36,201 nt of DNA from Flavobacteriales bacterium (GTDB taxonomy: Bacteria; Bacteroidota; Bacteroidia; Flavobacteriales; BACL11). The notes under the pieces were generated by a model. It did not search any database. It saw only the letters and a program-made list of their open reading frames with translations, and was not told the origin of the DNA. The stretch's first letter is position 1. Each line of letters starts with the position of its first letter. The DNA is taken from contig PAHN01000004.1 of assembly GCA_002711125.1 (NCBI GenBank), positions 219,331 through 255,531 on the forward strand. Reading direction: 5' to 3'. Below, piece by piece: positions 1 to 8,851 of the stretch. The position numbers were made by a program, and so were the translations under genes.

Positions 1-1061
1 TTTTACAGGAGGATTTTTATATTAGTTATAGAGATAGTCTTAATAATTGGACTGAGTCAGTTCCAATTTCTAATGTTTTAAATACTTCTGGAAATGAAGG
101 AGCGTTTTCATTCTCTACAGATACAAATCTAATTGTTTTTACATCATGTGAACGATTTGATAGAATTGGAGGTTGTGATTTATATTTACTAAATAATGGT
201 ATCGTTTATAATGCAGGTAACTTAGTTAATTCTGATAAATGGGACACGCAAGGTTGTTTTTCTCCAGACAGAAAGTACTTGTACTTTGTTAGTAATAGAG
301 CAGGAGGTTTTGGCGGGTCTGATATTTGGCGCTCAAAAATTGTAAATAATATTTTTCTTGCTCCGGAAAATTTAGGACCAAAAATTAACACAAAAAATGA
401 CGAGATGTCTCCTTTTATTCACCCGGATAACTTAACACTATATTTTGCATCAAATGGACATGTTGGAATGGGTGATTTTGATATTTATGTTAGTCGAAGA
501 AATAATACTCTTGATAATTGGCAAAAGCCAAAAAATTTAGGCTATCCAATAAATACACATAAAACAGAAAATTCATTAATTGTTGAAAAGGATGGAAATA
601 CAGCTTATTTTGTATCTAACAATAATGGATTTGGCCAAGAAGATATTTTTGTTTTTCAGCTTCCAAAACAGTTAATGGCACAAGAAATTTCAGATATTGA
701 ACTTGACATTATTACAAAAAATAAAAATGAGGAAATCATTTTTAGGAATGTAACTTTTGCATCAAATTCATTTATTATTGATTCTTCTTCTTATTATGAA
801 TTAAATCAATTAGTAAATTATCTAAAAAAGAATCCTGAAATTCAAATAGAAATACAAGGTCATACAGATGATATGGGAAATAATTCAGATAACTTAAAAT
901 TATCGCTCCAAAGAGCATATGAAGTGTATAAATACTTAAAGCCTAAAGTAATTAATAAATTAACATATGTAGGATATGGAGAAAAGAAACCTTTGTATCC
1001 AAATAATTCAATGGAAAATAGAGCTCTTAATAGAAGAACATCTTTTGTTATTCTCAATTAA
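1..1061 (+). CDS. PD40-repeat / OmpA-domain envelope protein (5' end outside window)
   Basis: Partial gene: the reading frame is open from base 3 to the TAA at 1059-1061 and continues upstream of the window, so any start seen inside (for example the TTG at 279) is not real. The visible part has successive WD40-like PD40 beta-propeller motifs (SNRAGGFGGSDIW, ASNGHVGMGDFDIY, VSNNNGFGQEDIF). These are followed by a C-terminal OmpA-type peptidoglycan-binding domain with the motif GHTDDMGNN and the terminal NRR signature (ALNRRTSFVIL). Proteins of this design in Bacteroidota usually begin with a signal peptide and TPR repeats, are periplasmic or outer-membrane associated, and anchor to the cell wall. 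Some are T9SS-related (PorE-like), but that assignment cannot be made without the N-terminus. The stop overlaps the 3' end of the convergent OstA-like gene by 8 bp. Confidence 0.9.
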   Translation, partial: LQEDFYISYRDSLNNWTESVPISNVLNTSGNEGAFSFSTDTNLIVFTSCERFDRIGGCDLYLLNNGIVYNAGNLVNSDKWDTQGCFSPDRKYLYFVSNRAGGFGGSDIWRSKIVNNIFLAPENLGPKINTKNDEMSPFIHPDNLTLYFASNGHVGMGDFDIYVSRRNNTLDNWQKPKNLGYPINTHKTENSLIVEKDGNTAYFVSNNNGFGQEDIFVFQLPKQLMAQEISDIELDIITKNKNEEIIFRNVTFASNSFIIDSSSYYELNQLVNYLKKNPEIQIEIQGHTDDMGNNSDNLKLSLQRAYEVYKYLKPKVINKLTYVGYGEKKPLYPNNSMENRALNRRTSFVILN

Positions 1062-2544
1062 AAATATCATTCTTTGTTTTTGGTTTTTCTACATGCCTAC
1101 ATTTAAAACCCTTTAGATAACTATTATTTTCATTTATATTTTCTGTAGGAATTGTTTTGGATATAGGTTTTAGTTTATAGTTAACGCTCTCTAACTTATT
1201 TTTATTGAAGAACAAAAATATATCACTACATTCTGTGTAATTAAGTCCTATCTTTTTATTTTCATCCTCATCATCAATAAAAAATATACTTTGTCCATTA
1301 CCATTAACTTTCATGTAGATCATTTCATTTTTCTCAAAAAAAGCGTTCATTTTTTTGCCTTTAATTTGATTATAATTTAATGAATCTAATTTTTCTATTA
1401 TCATTGGATTAGAAATGAGTTCCATATTTTTAATTTCTCCATTTGAAATTTGAAATTTTATGCTATCTGCCGTAATTTGATATTTTTTTGACCATATAAC
1501 AGGTGATCTATACATTTGCATAATTGAGTCATTAAAATTATAACTTAAAGAGTCACACTTGCCTTGTAAATTTTTTTTAAAAAATTTGATTTTATTGTAT
1601 GCTAGAATTTTCTTGTTTTTTTTATTCTGATTACTTACAAATTTTTTAGCATGCATAAATAAAGTGTCATCTTCAAGAATAATTTCTAGTAAAGCTTTTT
1701 TTGAGACTTCAGCTATTTTATTATTTTCAAAATATTCTGCAAAATCTCCATATACATTAACATTTTCTATTGTATCAGTAACTTTTACATTATTAATTAT
1801 TTTACCATAATTTAAGTTTTCATTATAATAAATACTATCGCCAGTGATTATTTGAGCTTCTGAATTTATATAAGCATTTTGCTGAAATTGTGAAACACCT
1901 GTTTTAGCATTATGCCATCCGTTTTCACAATATATCGTTTTGTTATCTGATATTAAATAAGAAGGGCCAAAAAACTTATATATTTTTGTGTTTGAATAAT
2001 AATGCATATTATCAGTAATAATATTATAGTTTTTTGTTCTTACTAAAACAGAATCAGTAAAAATAAATTTGTGAGATTTTGAATAGTATTCTCCTTTTTT
2101 AGATTGAATTTTTTTATTTTTTTGAGAAATTATTCCTGATTTTGGGTAAAAAGCAATATCAGTTTTAAAATCATAAAATATTTGTTCTGTTTTTAGTACA
2201 ATAAATTTATCGGATAATACTACATTTCCTTCTATATCAGCTTTTTCTTTTTTACCATAATAGGTTAGCTTATTGCCAGTTAATATTAAACTGTCTGCTT
2301 GTGAAATTTTAATATTTCCAAAAGCTCTAATTTTTTGTTCTTTAGAGTAATGGTATGCAGAATCACAATACATAAATGCATTATTATGTTTAAATATTAC
2401 ATTACCTATTAAACGCCAGTAATCAGGATGTAATTTTGTGTTAGCGTAAGAGTCGTTTGCATTTACTATTTCTATTTTCTTAGTATTTTGAGCATAAATA
2501 TTACTGCTCAAAATAATTAAAAAAATATGAAAAAAAATATTCAA
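1054..2544 (-). CDS. OstA-like (LptA/LptD N-domain) envelope protein
   Basis: A protein of 496 residues with an N-terminal signal peptide (hydrophobic run, then SSNIYAQ as probable cleavage region). Repetitive beta-strand sequence resembles the OstA/LptA fold: repeated units such as GNVIFKHNNAFMYCDSA, GNIKISQADS and GNVVLSDKF, typical of the Bacteroidota OstA-like proteins that sit beside purA. LptA-type domains form a periplasmic bridge carrying lipopolysaccharide to the outer membrane; this role is inferred from the family. The reading frame has no ATG before the signal peptide. The only start codon after the in-frame purA stop is a TTG at 2544, three bases beyond that stop, so translation is probably coupled to purA. 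Third gene of a fur-purA-ostA operon; its end overlaps the convergent OmpA gene by 8 bp. Confidence 0.8.
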   Translation of the reverse strand: MNIFFHIFLIILSSNIYAQNTKKIEIVNANDSYANTKLHPDYWRLIGNVIFKHNNAFMYCDSAYHYSKEQKIRAFGNIKISQADSLILTGNKLTYYGKKEKADIEGNVVLSDKFIVLKTEQIFYDFKTDIAFYPKSGIISQKNKKIQSKKGEYYSKSHKFIFTDSVLVRTKNYNIITDNMHYYSNTKIYKFFGPSYLISDNKTIYCENGWHNAKTGVSQFQQNAYINSEAQIITGDSIYYNENLNYGKIINNVKVTDTIENVNVYGDFAEYFENNKIAEVSKKALLEIILEDDTLFMHAKKFVSNQNKKNKKILAYNKIKFFKKNLQGKCDSLSYNFNDSIMQMYRSPVIWSKKYQITADSIKFQISNGEIKNMELISNPMIIEKLDSLNYNQIKGKKMNAFFEKNEMIYMKVNGNGQSIFFIDDEDENKKIGLNYTECSDIFLFFNKNKLESVNYKLKPISKTIPTENINENNSYLKGFKCRHVEKPKTKNDIFN

Positions 2545-2547
2545 AAG

Positions 2548-3807
2548 TTATTTGTACAGGGTTTGCATTCTATCTGGACCAACTGAAACTATAGTAATTG
2601 GAGTTTCAAGTATTTTTTCTAGCCAATTTATGTAATCATGAAGCTCTTTTGGTGCATTTGATAAGTTTTTAAGATCGGTTAAATCCATATTCCAACCTTT
2701 CATTTCTGTATATATTGGTTTTAAATTACTATTATCTTCAAATGGAAGATAATCAATTTTTTTACCATTTATTTCGTAATGTGTACATGCTTTAATAACA
2801 TCAATACCTGAAAGTACATCGGCTTTCATCATCATCAATTTTGTCACGCCATTAATATTAATGGCATATTTTAGTGCTGGTATATCTATCCAGCCACATC
2901 TTCTTGCTCTACCTGTTGTTGCACCAAATTCATTACCAATTTTACCAATTCTAGCACCTACTTCATCAAATAATTCTGTTGGAAATGGACCACTACCAAC
3001 TCTTGTACAATATGCTTTAAAGATACCGAAGACTTGACCTATTGCATTTGGAGCAATACCAAGCCCAGTACATGCGCCAGCAGTAATCGTATTAGATGAA
3101 GTCACATAAGGATATGAACCAAAATCAACGTCAAGTAATGTTCCCTGCGCTCCTTCAGATAATATTTTTTTACCTTCCTTGATTGCATTATGTATGTAGT
3201 GTTCACTATCAATATGTTTAAATTCTTTTAAAGTAACTAATGCATCAAACCATTTTTTTTCTATTTCTTCTAAATCATATTGATAATCATAGAAATTCAA
3301 AATTTGAATATGTTTACTTTTTAGTTTTTCATATTTTGCTTTAAATTCAGGAGATGAAATATCACCTACTCTTAATCCATTTCTTCCTGTTTTATCCATA
3401 TAGGTTGGACCAATACCCTTTAAAGTTGACCCAATCTTTTCTTTACCTTTTGCCTTTTCTGATGCTGCATCTATTAGTTTATGAGTTGGTAATATTAGAT
3501 GTGCTTTTTTAGAAATTAAAAGGGTCGAGGTTGGAATATTTGTACTTTTAATTCCTGAAATTTCTTTTTTAAAAATTACTGGATCTATTACGACTCCATT
3601 ACCTATAAGATTTGTAACATTTTTATGAAATATTCCAGAAGGAATAGTATGTAGCACATGCTTGATGCCCTCAAATTCTAGTGTGTGTCCAGCATTTGGA
3701 CCTCCCTGAAACCTTGCTATTATATCATATTTTGATGTTAAAACATCTACAATTTTACCTTTTCCTTCATCTCCCCATTGCAATCCTAATAGTACATCTG
3801 CTTTCAT
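2548..3807 (-). CDS. purA: Adenylosuccinate synthetase
   Basis: Joins IMP and aspartate using GTP to form adenylosuccinate, the first committed step from IMP to AMP; cytoplasmic. The N-terminus has the family P-loop GLQWGDEGKGK, and further signatures include NAGHTL, the GSTLKGIGPTYMDK segment and the EGAQGTLLDVDFGSYPYVTSS stretch; 419 residues is close to the usual length of about 430. The ATG at 3807 is preferred. A longer frame beginning with GTG at 3831 would add eight unconserved residues and overlap the fur gene by 16 bp, whereas the ATG lies 8 bp after the fur stop and directly precedes the conserved core. The window also encodes guaB on the other branch of IMP metabolism, though the two are not co-transcribed. 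Confidence 0.96.
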   Translation of the reverse strand: MKADVLLGLQWGDEGKGKIVDVLTSKYDIIARFQGGPNAGHTLEFEGIKHVLHTIPSGIFHKNVTNLIGNGVVIDPVIFKKEISGIKSTNIPTSTLLISKKAHLILPTHKLIDAASEKAKGKEKIGSTLKGIGPTYMDKTGRNGLRVGDISSPEFKAKYEKLKSKHIQILNFYDYQYDLEEIEKKWFDALVTLKEFKHIDSEHYIHNAIKEGKKILSEGAQGTLLDVDFGSYPYVTSSNTITAGACTGLGIAPNAIGQVFGIFKAYCTRVGSGPFPTELFDEVGARIGKIGNEFGATTGRARRCGWIDIPALKYAININGVTKLMMMKADVLSGIDVIKACTHYEINGKKIDYLPFEDNSNLKPIYTEMKGWNMDLTDLKNLSNAPKELHDYINWLEKILETPITIVSVGPDRMQTLYK

Positions 3808-3815
3808 ATTTTTAT

Positions 3816-4274
3816 TTATTTGATTTGACACATATTTTTATCAAGACATTCTCCATAAAAATTTAATGCATGTCTATTGATTTTAAAATTCATGTTTTTT
3901 TCAATAACATTTTTAATGCTTTGAATTCTTGGGTCACAAAATTCTATTACTTTTTCACATTTAGTACATATTAGATGATCATGTTGTCCAAATGAATGTG
4001 ATTTTTCATACTGTGCTTGATTTCCACCAAATTGATGCTTACGTATTAATTGGCATTCTAATAAAATTTCAACTGTATTATATAGAGTTGCCCTACTTAC
4101 TCTATATTTTTTATTTTTCATTTGTATGTACATTGATTCAATGTCAAAATGCCCATCATATTCATATATCTCCTTTAAAATTGCATATCTTTCAGGAGTT
4201 TTTCGATGTTTTTTTTCAATCAAATATTTTGTAAAAATATCTTTTACAACTGTAAGTATTTCTTTTTTGTCCAC
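3816..4274 (-). CDS. Fur/PerR-family metal-dependent transcriptional repressor
   Basis: A 152-residue winged-helix regulator of the Fur superfamily. The recognition-helix region is [17 protein letters not shown] at residues 60-76. The metal-binding set is visible: HDHLICTKC (H98, H100, C103, C106) and a second C-terminal cysteine pair (C143 and C149), which together suggest a structural zinc site plus a regulatory metal or peroxide-sensing site. Whether it senses iron, zinc or peroxide cannot be settled from sequence. The start is GTG at 4274; an in-frame TAA lies a few codons upstream and the next ATG is far inside the domain, so GTG is essentially forced. A TACTTTTG -7 element lies about 20 bases upstream. 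It heads an operon with purA and the OstA-like gene. Confidence 0.9.
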   Translation of the reverse strand: MDKKEILTVVKDIFTKYLIEKKHRKTPERYAILKEIYEYDGHFDIESMYIQMKNKKYRVSRATLYNTVEILLECQLIRKHQFGGNQAQYEKSHSFGQHDHLICTKCEKVIEFCDPRIQSIKNVIEKNMNFKINRHALNFYGECLDKNMCQIK

Positions 4275-4293
4275 TTTAATAAATTATTCTTAA

Positions 4294-4301
4294 CAAAAGT
4301 A
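4294..4301 (-). promoter_or_regulatory. Bacteroidetes-type -7 element for fur-purA-ostA
   Basis: On the minus strand TACTTTTG matches the TAnnTTTG consensus exactly. It lies in the 56-bp gap between spoT and fur, about 20 bases before the fur GTG. No clear -33 TTG was found. Exact transcription start is inferred, not seen. Confidence 0.55.
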
Positions 4302-4330
4302 TAAAATTTACTTTCTTTTTTTCATTAAAT

Positions 4331-6532
4331 TTAATGATGTTTATAAGTTCTTGTTATTGATGTTATTGCTTCAATCTTTTTGAGCTTATTTGTAAGTGCT
4401 TTTAAAAAAGTTACATTATGAACTTTTAAAGTTATAACTCCCTCAAATATCCCATCATTACTAGTAATATTTATTGATTTTATATTTACGTGCATTTGAT
4501 TTGAAATAATTTGAGTAACCTTGTTCATAACACCTACATTATCAATACCCTTGATATTTATTGCAGCTATAAAATCAATTTCATTTTTTGAAATCCATTT
4601 AGCATCAATTAATCTATAGGCAAAATTTGATCTCAATTGAATTGCATTAGGACAGTCAGATCTATGAATTTTAATCCCATCGTTTACTGTTAAAAAACCA
4701 AAAATTTGATCTCCAGCAATTGGATTACAACATGCAGCCATTTTGTAATCTAATACTTCATCATTATCATCAAAAACAATAATTTTCTTTAAATCTTTTT
4801 CTTTTGATGAAGTTGTACTTTGACTATAGAATTTATTTTTAATGGTTTGATACCATCCTCTTTTTTGAAATTGAACAAATTCTTTAATTTCTGAATTTGA
4901 AATTGCACTGGTACCAAATCTGAAATATAAATCTATTGAAGTTCTTGTGTTAAAGTACTTAATCAGTTCAGTTTCGATTTGATTAGTTAATTTGAGTTTA
5001 AGATGTTTTAATTTTCTTTCCGCTATTTCTTTTCCAATTACTGCAATCACTTTTTTATCTTCTCTGAGTGCTGATTTAATTTTTGATCTTGCCCTTGATG
5101 TAACCACAAATCTTAACCAATCTTCTCTTGGTCTTTGTTTATCAGATGTAATTACTTCAACCTGATCTCCGCTTTGAAGTTTATAGCTTAAAGAAACTAA
5201 CTTTCCATTAACCTTAACACCCATACATTTTAACCCAATATCTGTATGAATTTCGAATGCAAAATCAAGAGCAGTGCTTCCTTTTGGTAAGGTTTTGAGA
5301 TCTCCACCAGGTGTAAATATGTATATTTCTCCCGAGTACAAATTAAGTTTAAAATCATCAATAAAATCAATCGCATTATTTTCTGGGTTGTTCAATAACT
5401 CTCTTATTTTCTCAATCCATGAGTCCAGTGAATTTTCCTTATCATTTTGTTGCTTATATTTCCAGTGTGCTGCATAACCTTTTTCAGCTATTTCATCCAT
5501 TCTTTTAGTTCTGATTTGAACTTCTACCCATTTTCCATCTTCTCCCATTACAGTAGTGTGAAGTGACTCATAGCCGTTAGCTTTGGGAGTTGAAATCCAA
5601 TCTCGTAATCTATCAGGGTTTGGTTTGTAAAAGTCGGTAACTATTGAATAAATCTTCCAGCAATTTGATTTTTCAAGTTCTAATTTAGAATCAACTATTA
5701 TTCTAATGGCAAATTTGTCAAAAATATCTTCAAAATTTATGCTGTTTTTAACCATTTTATTTCTTATAGAAAAAATTGATTTTGGTCTTCCGGTAATAGA
5801 AAAATCTAAGTTATTCTCTTTAAGTTTAGTTCTTATTGGTTTTGAAAATTTTAAAATATATTTTTTTCTTTCTTCTTTTGTAGCTTTTAATTCTTCAGCA
5901 ATTGCTTTATATACCTCAGGTTTAGTAAATTTTAATCCTAAATCTTCTAATTCTGTTTTTATGGAATATAGTCCTAATCTATGTGCTAAAGGTGCATAGA
6001 GATATAGAGTTTCTGATGCAATTTTTAACTGCTTAGATTTTGTCATATTTTCAAGAGTTCGCATATTATGTAATCGATCGGCAAGTTTTATTAAAATTAC
6101 TCTTACATCATCAGATAATGTAAGAAGCATTTTTCTAAAATTTTCAGCTTGCATCGATACATTTTTATCAAACACATCTTGAATTTTTGTAAGTCCATCA
6201 ATTATTAATGCATATTTTTTTCCAAAATTCTTTTTGATATCTTGTAACGTATAGTCCGTATCTTCAACGACGTCATGTAAAAGAGAACATATAATTGATG
6301 TAGTTCCTAATCCTATTTCTTTAGCACTAATATGTGCAACAGCAATTGGGTGATAGATATATGGTTCACCACTTTTTCTTCTCATATCTTTATGTGCTTC
6401 AACAGCGACATTAAAGGCTTTTCTTATAATTTTTTTATCGCTTTTGCTTAGACGATCAGCATTTACTCTTAATAAAGATCTATATCTATTAAGAATTTCT
6501 TTTTTCTCTTTTTCATAATCAATTGGTTGCAT
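4331..6532 (-). CDS. Bifunctional (p)ppGpp synthetase/hydrolase, RelA/SpoT family
   Basis: Long-type RSH enzyme (733 residues from the ATG at 6532) that makes and degrades (p)ppGpp, the stringent-response alarmone. The HD hydrolase domain keeps its metal site: HP at 61-62, the HDVVED motif at 86-91 and the RLHNMR motif near 153-158. The synthetase domain keeps RPKSIFSIRNKM (249-260), GYESLHTT and VEVQIRT with the catalytic Glu near 337, so both activities are predicted intact. TGS (about 405-465) and a C-terminal ACT domain follow, with a conserved zinc-finger-like region CCNPIAGDQIFGF between them. A TTG start at 6541 would overlap glyA; the ATG at 6532 lies one base after the glyA stop and is preferred. 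Probably co-transcribed with glyA. Confidence 0.95.
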   Translation of the reverse strand: MQPIDYEKEKKEILNRYRSLLRVNADRLSKSDKKIIRKAFNVAVEAHKDMRRKSGEPYIYHPIAVAHISAKEIGLGTTSIICSLLHDVVEDTDYTLQDIKKNFGKKYALIIDGLTKIQDVFDKNVSMQAENFRKMLLTLSDDVRVILIKLADRLHNMRTLENMTKSKQLKIASETLYLYAPLAHRLGLYSIKTELEDLGLKFTKPEVYKAIAEELKATKEERKKYILKFSKPIRTKLKENNLDFSITGRPKSIFSIRNKMVKNSINFEDIFDKFAIRIIVDSKLELEKSNCWKIYSIVTDFYKPNPDRLRDWISTPKANGYESLHTTVMGEDGKWVEVQIRTKRMDEIAEKGYAAHWKYKQQNDKENSLDSWIEKIRELLNNPENNAIDFIDDFKLNLYSGEIYIFTPGGDLKTLPKGSTALDFAFEIHTDIGLKCMGVKVNGKLVSLSYKLQSGDQVEVITSDKQRPREDWLRFVVTSRARSKIKSALREDKKVIAVIGKEIAERKLKHLKLKLTNQIETELIKYFNTRTSIDLYFRFGTSAISNSEIKEFVQFQKRGWYQTIKNKFYSQSTTSSKEKDLKKIIVFDDNDEVLDYKMAACCNPIAGDQIFGFLTVNDGIKIHRSDCPNAIQLRSNFAYRLIDAKWISKNEIDFIAAINIKGIDNVGVMNKVTQIISNQMHVNIKSINITSNDGIFEGVITLKVHNVTFLKALTNKLKKIEAITSITRTYKHH

Positions 6533-6533
6533 A

Positions 6534-7805
6534 TCAAGCAAAAATAGGGTAGCTACTCATTAAATTATTAACTTCTTGTTTTATGTTTTTAATAATTTTT
6601 TCATTAGTATGATTTTCAATAACATTATTTATTAAATCTACAATTTTTGGTATTTCGTTCTCACTAATACCTCTAGTTGTAATTGCAGGAGTACCAAATC
6701 GGATACCTGATGTGATGAATGCTGACTGAGTATCAAAAGGTACCATGTTTTTATTTGCTGTAATATCTGCTTTAACTAATGCTTGCTCAGCTTCTTTTCC
6801 ATTAATATTCTTATTTCTCAAGTCTATGAGCATACAATGATTTATAGTGCCTCCAGAAATAATTTTATAATCACGCTTTATAAATTCCTCTGCCATTAAT
6901 TTAGAGTTTGCAATAACCTGTTTACAATAATTTTTAAATTCTGGTTGTAATGCTTCATTAAATGCAACCGCTTTTGCAGCTATTACATGTTCCAATGGGC
7001 CACCCTGAGATCCTGGAAAAACTCCAGAATTTAAAATTGTAGACATCATTTTTGTTTTTCCTTTTGGAGTTTTAATTCCTAATGGATTTTGAAAATCTTT
7101 ACCCATCATAATCATACCTCCTCTGGGTCCCCTAAGTGTTTTATGAGTTGTTGTGGTTAATATATGACAAAAAGCTACTGGATTATTTAACAATCCAGTA
7201 GCTATTAATCCAGCAGGATGCGCAATATCTGCCATTAATAATGCTCCTATTTTATCAGCAATTTCTCTAAACTTTTTATAGTCCCAATCTTGAGAATAAG
7301 CTGATCCACCACATATAATTATTTTAGGATTTTCATTAATAGCAACTTTTTCTAATTCGTTATAGTCGATTATTCCAGTTTTTTCATCAACATTATAAAA
7401 TGATGTATTGTATAATTTTCCTGAAAAATTTACAGGAGAACCGTGTGTTAAATGGCCACCATGGGCTAAATTAAAACCCAAGATTTTATCTCCAGGTTTT
7501 AAACAAGCTAAAAATACTGCTGCATTTGCTTGTGATCCTGAGTGCGGTTGAACATTAACATAGTCTACACCAAATAATTTTTTTGCTCTTTCTATTGCAG
7601 TATTTTCTACTTCATCAACAACTTCGCAACCACCATAATATCTTTTACCTGGAAATCCTTCAGCATATTTGTTGGTTAAACATGAGCCCATTGCTTGCAT
7701 TACATTTTCACTTACAAAATTTTCAGATGCAATGAGTTCAACACCGTTTTTTTGTCTTAAATTTTCTTTTTTAATTAAATCAAAAATTAATTGATCATTT
7801 TTCAT
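6534..7805 (-). CDS. glyA: Serine hydroxymethyltransferase
   Basis: PLP enzyme that converts serine and tetrahydrofolate to glycine and 5,10-methylene-THF, the main one-carbon source for purine and thymidylate synthesis. The PLP-binding lysine is K222 in [14 protein letters not shown]; other family motifs are VELIASENF (23-31), [15 protein letters not shown] and the substrate-site Asp/His in [10 protein letters not shown] (191-200). Its 423 residues match the usual bacterial length and the ATG at 7805 begins directly before conserved sequence. The stop TGA is followed by one base and then the spoT ATG, implying translational coupling. A TAAATTTG -7 box lies about 40 bases before the start. 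Confidence 0.97.
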   Translation of the reverse strand: MKNDQLIFDLIKKENLRQKNGVELIASENFVSENVMQAMGSCLTNKYAEGFPGKRYYGGCEVVDEVENTAIERAKKLFGVDYVNVQPHSGSQANAAVFLACLKPGDKILGFNLAHGGHLTHGSPVNFSGKLYNTSFYNVDEKTGIIDYNELEKVAINENPKIIICGGSAYSQDWDYKKFREIADKIGALLMADIAHPAGLIATGLLNNPVAFCHILTTTTHKTLRGPRGGMIMMGKDFQNPLGIKTPKGKTKMMSTILNSGVFPGSQGGPLEHVIAAKAVAFNEALQPEFKNYCKQVIANSKLMAEEFIKRDYKIISGGTINHCMLIDLRNKNINGKEAEQALVKADITANKNMVPFDTQSAFITSGIRFGTPAITTRGISENEIPKIVDLINNVIENHTNEKIIKNIKQEVNNLMSSYPIFA

Positions 7806-7843
7806 TATAAAATAGGTTTTAATTTTTATTTTCGTCTTCGGAA

Positions 7844-7851
7844 CAAATTTA
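7844..7851 (-). promoter_or_regulatory. Bacteroidetes-type -7 element for glyA
   Basis: Minus-strand TAAATTTG fits TAnnTTTG exactly, in the 55-bp divergent gap between glyA and the flavoprotein gene. It would give a 5' leader of about 30 nucleotides. No matching element was found for the plus-strand gene starting at 7861, which may be read from a non-consensus or leaderless promoter. Confidence 0.5.
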
Positions 7852-7860
7852 TATAATTTT

Positions 7861-8805
7861 ATGAATAGAATAAATAAAATTTTCGGAATTAAATATCCAA
7901 TTATTCAAGGTGGTATGGTATGGTGTAGTGGCTGGCGTTTAGCATCTTCTGTTAGTAATAATGGAGGATTAGGTTTAATCGGTTCTGGTTCTATGTATCC
8001 TGAAGTTTTAAAGGAACATATCCAAAAGTGTAAAAAAGCTACAAATAAACCATTTGGTGTTAATATTCCTTTATTATACCCTAATGTTGAAGACCATCTT
8101 AAAATAATTATCGAAGAAAACGTTAAAATTGTATTTACATCTGCAGGAAATCCAAAAAAGTATACTTCACTTTTACATGATAATGGTATCACTGTCGCAC
8201 ATGTTGTGGCGAATAAAAGATTTGCATTAAAATGTTTAGAAGCAAATGTCGATGTTATTGTTGCAGAAGGTTTTGAGGCAGGTGGACATAATGGGATTGA
8301 AGAGATTACAACAATGTGTCTGATTCCAATGATTAGAGATGCTATTGATATTCCTCTAATAGCTGCTGGTGGTATTAGTTGTGCGAAATCAATGCTTGCT
8401 GCTATGATTTTAGGAGCTGATGGTGTTCAAATTGGTAGTAGATTTGCAGCTAGTTATGAGTCATCCGCTCATGATAAATTTAAACAAGAAATTATAAATG
8501 CAAATGAAGGAGATACAGAATTAACTTTAAAGGAATTAACTCCAGTTCGTATGATGAAAAACAATTTTTATAATAAAATTCAAGAGGCTTATGCCAATAA
8601 TGCCTCTAAAGAACAATTATCTAATTTACTAGGAAGAGGTAGAGCTAAAAAAGGAATGTTTGAAGGAGATTTACATAATGGTGAATTAGAAATTGGGCAG
8701 ATTTCAGCAATTATTAATAATATTAAACCTGTTTCAGAAATAATGAGTAATATAATTGATGAATATAAATTAATACTATCAAATTTAAAGAGTTATCAAT
8801 TATAA
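7861..8805 (+). CDS. Nitronate monooxygenase / FabK-like FMN enzyme
   Basis: TIM-barrel flavoprotein of the NMO/2-nitropropane dioxygenase superfamily, 314 residues. It shows the N-terminal PIIQGGM motif (13-19), the active-site loop [10 protein letters not shown] with H143, the phosphate-binding AAGGI (168-172) and GVQIGSRF (188-195). NMO members oxidise nitronates; the related FabK group reduces enoyl-ACP in fatty-acid synthesis, and both share this histidine loop. Annotation as nitronate monooxygenase is the usual default, but FabK-like enoyl-ACP reductase activity is equally possible here. Divergent from glyA, followed by the T9SS cargo gene after a 46-bp gap containing a separate promoter, so probably monocistronic. 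Confidence 0.85.
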   Translation: MNRINKIFGIKYPIIQGGMVWCSGWRLASSVSNNGGLGLIGSGSMYPEVLKEHIQKCKKATNKPFGVNIPLLYPNVEDHLKIIIEENVKIVFTSAGNPKKYTSLLHDNGITVAHVVANKRFALKCLEANVDVIVAEGFEAGGHNGIEEITTMCLIPMIRDAIDIPLIAAGGISCAKSMLAAMILGADGVQIGSRFAASYESSAHDKFKQEIINANEGDTELTLKELTPVRMMKNNFYNKIQEAYANNASKEQLSNLLGRGRAKKGMFEGDLHNGELEIGQISAIINNIKPVSEIMSNIIDEYKLILSNLKSYQL

Positions 8806-8828
8806 AATTATCCTAAATTACTTTTTTA

Positions 8829-8836
8829 TATCTTTG
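8829..8836 (+). promoter_or_regulatory. Bacteroidetes-type -7 element for the T9SS cargo gene
   Basis: TATCTTTG matches TAnnTTTG, with the ATG of the downstream gene 16 bases beyond its end, so the leader would be very short. Confidence 0.5.
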
Positions 8837-8851
8837 TGAAAACTTGATTTT

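Noticed and set aside
3805-3831. GTG start for purA at 3831
   Set aside because: It adds eight unconserved residues and overlaps fur; the ATG at 3807 directly precedes the conserved core.
6530-6541. TTG start for the RelA/SpoT gene at 6541
   Set aside because: The ATG three codons on lies one base after the glyA stop and needs no rare start.
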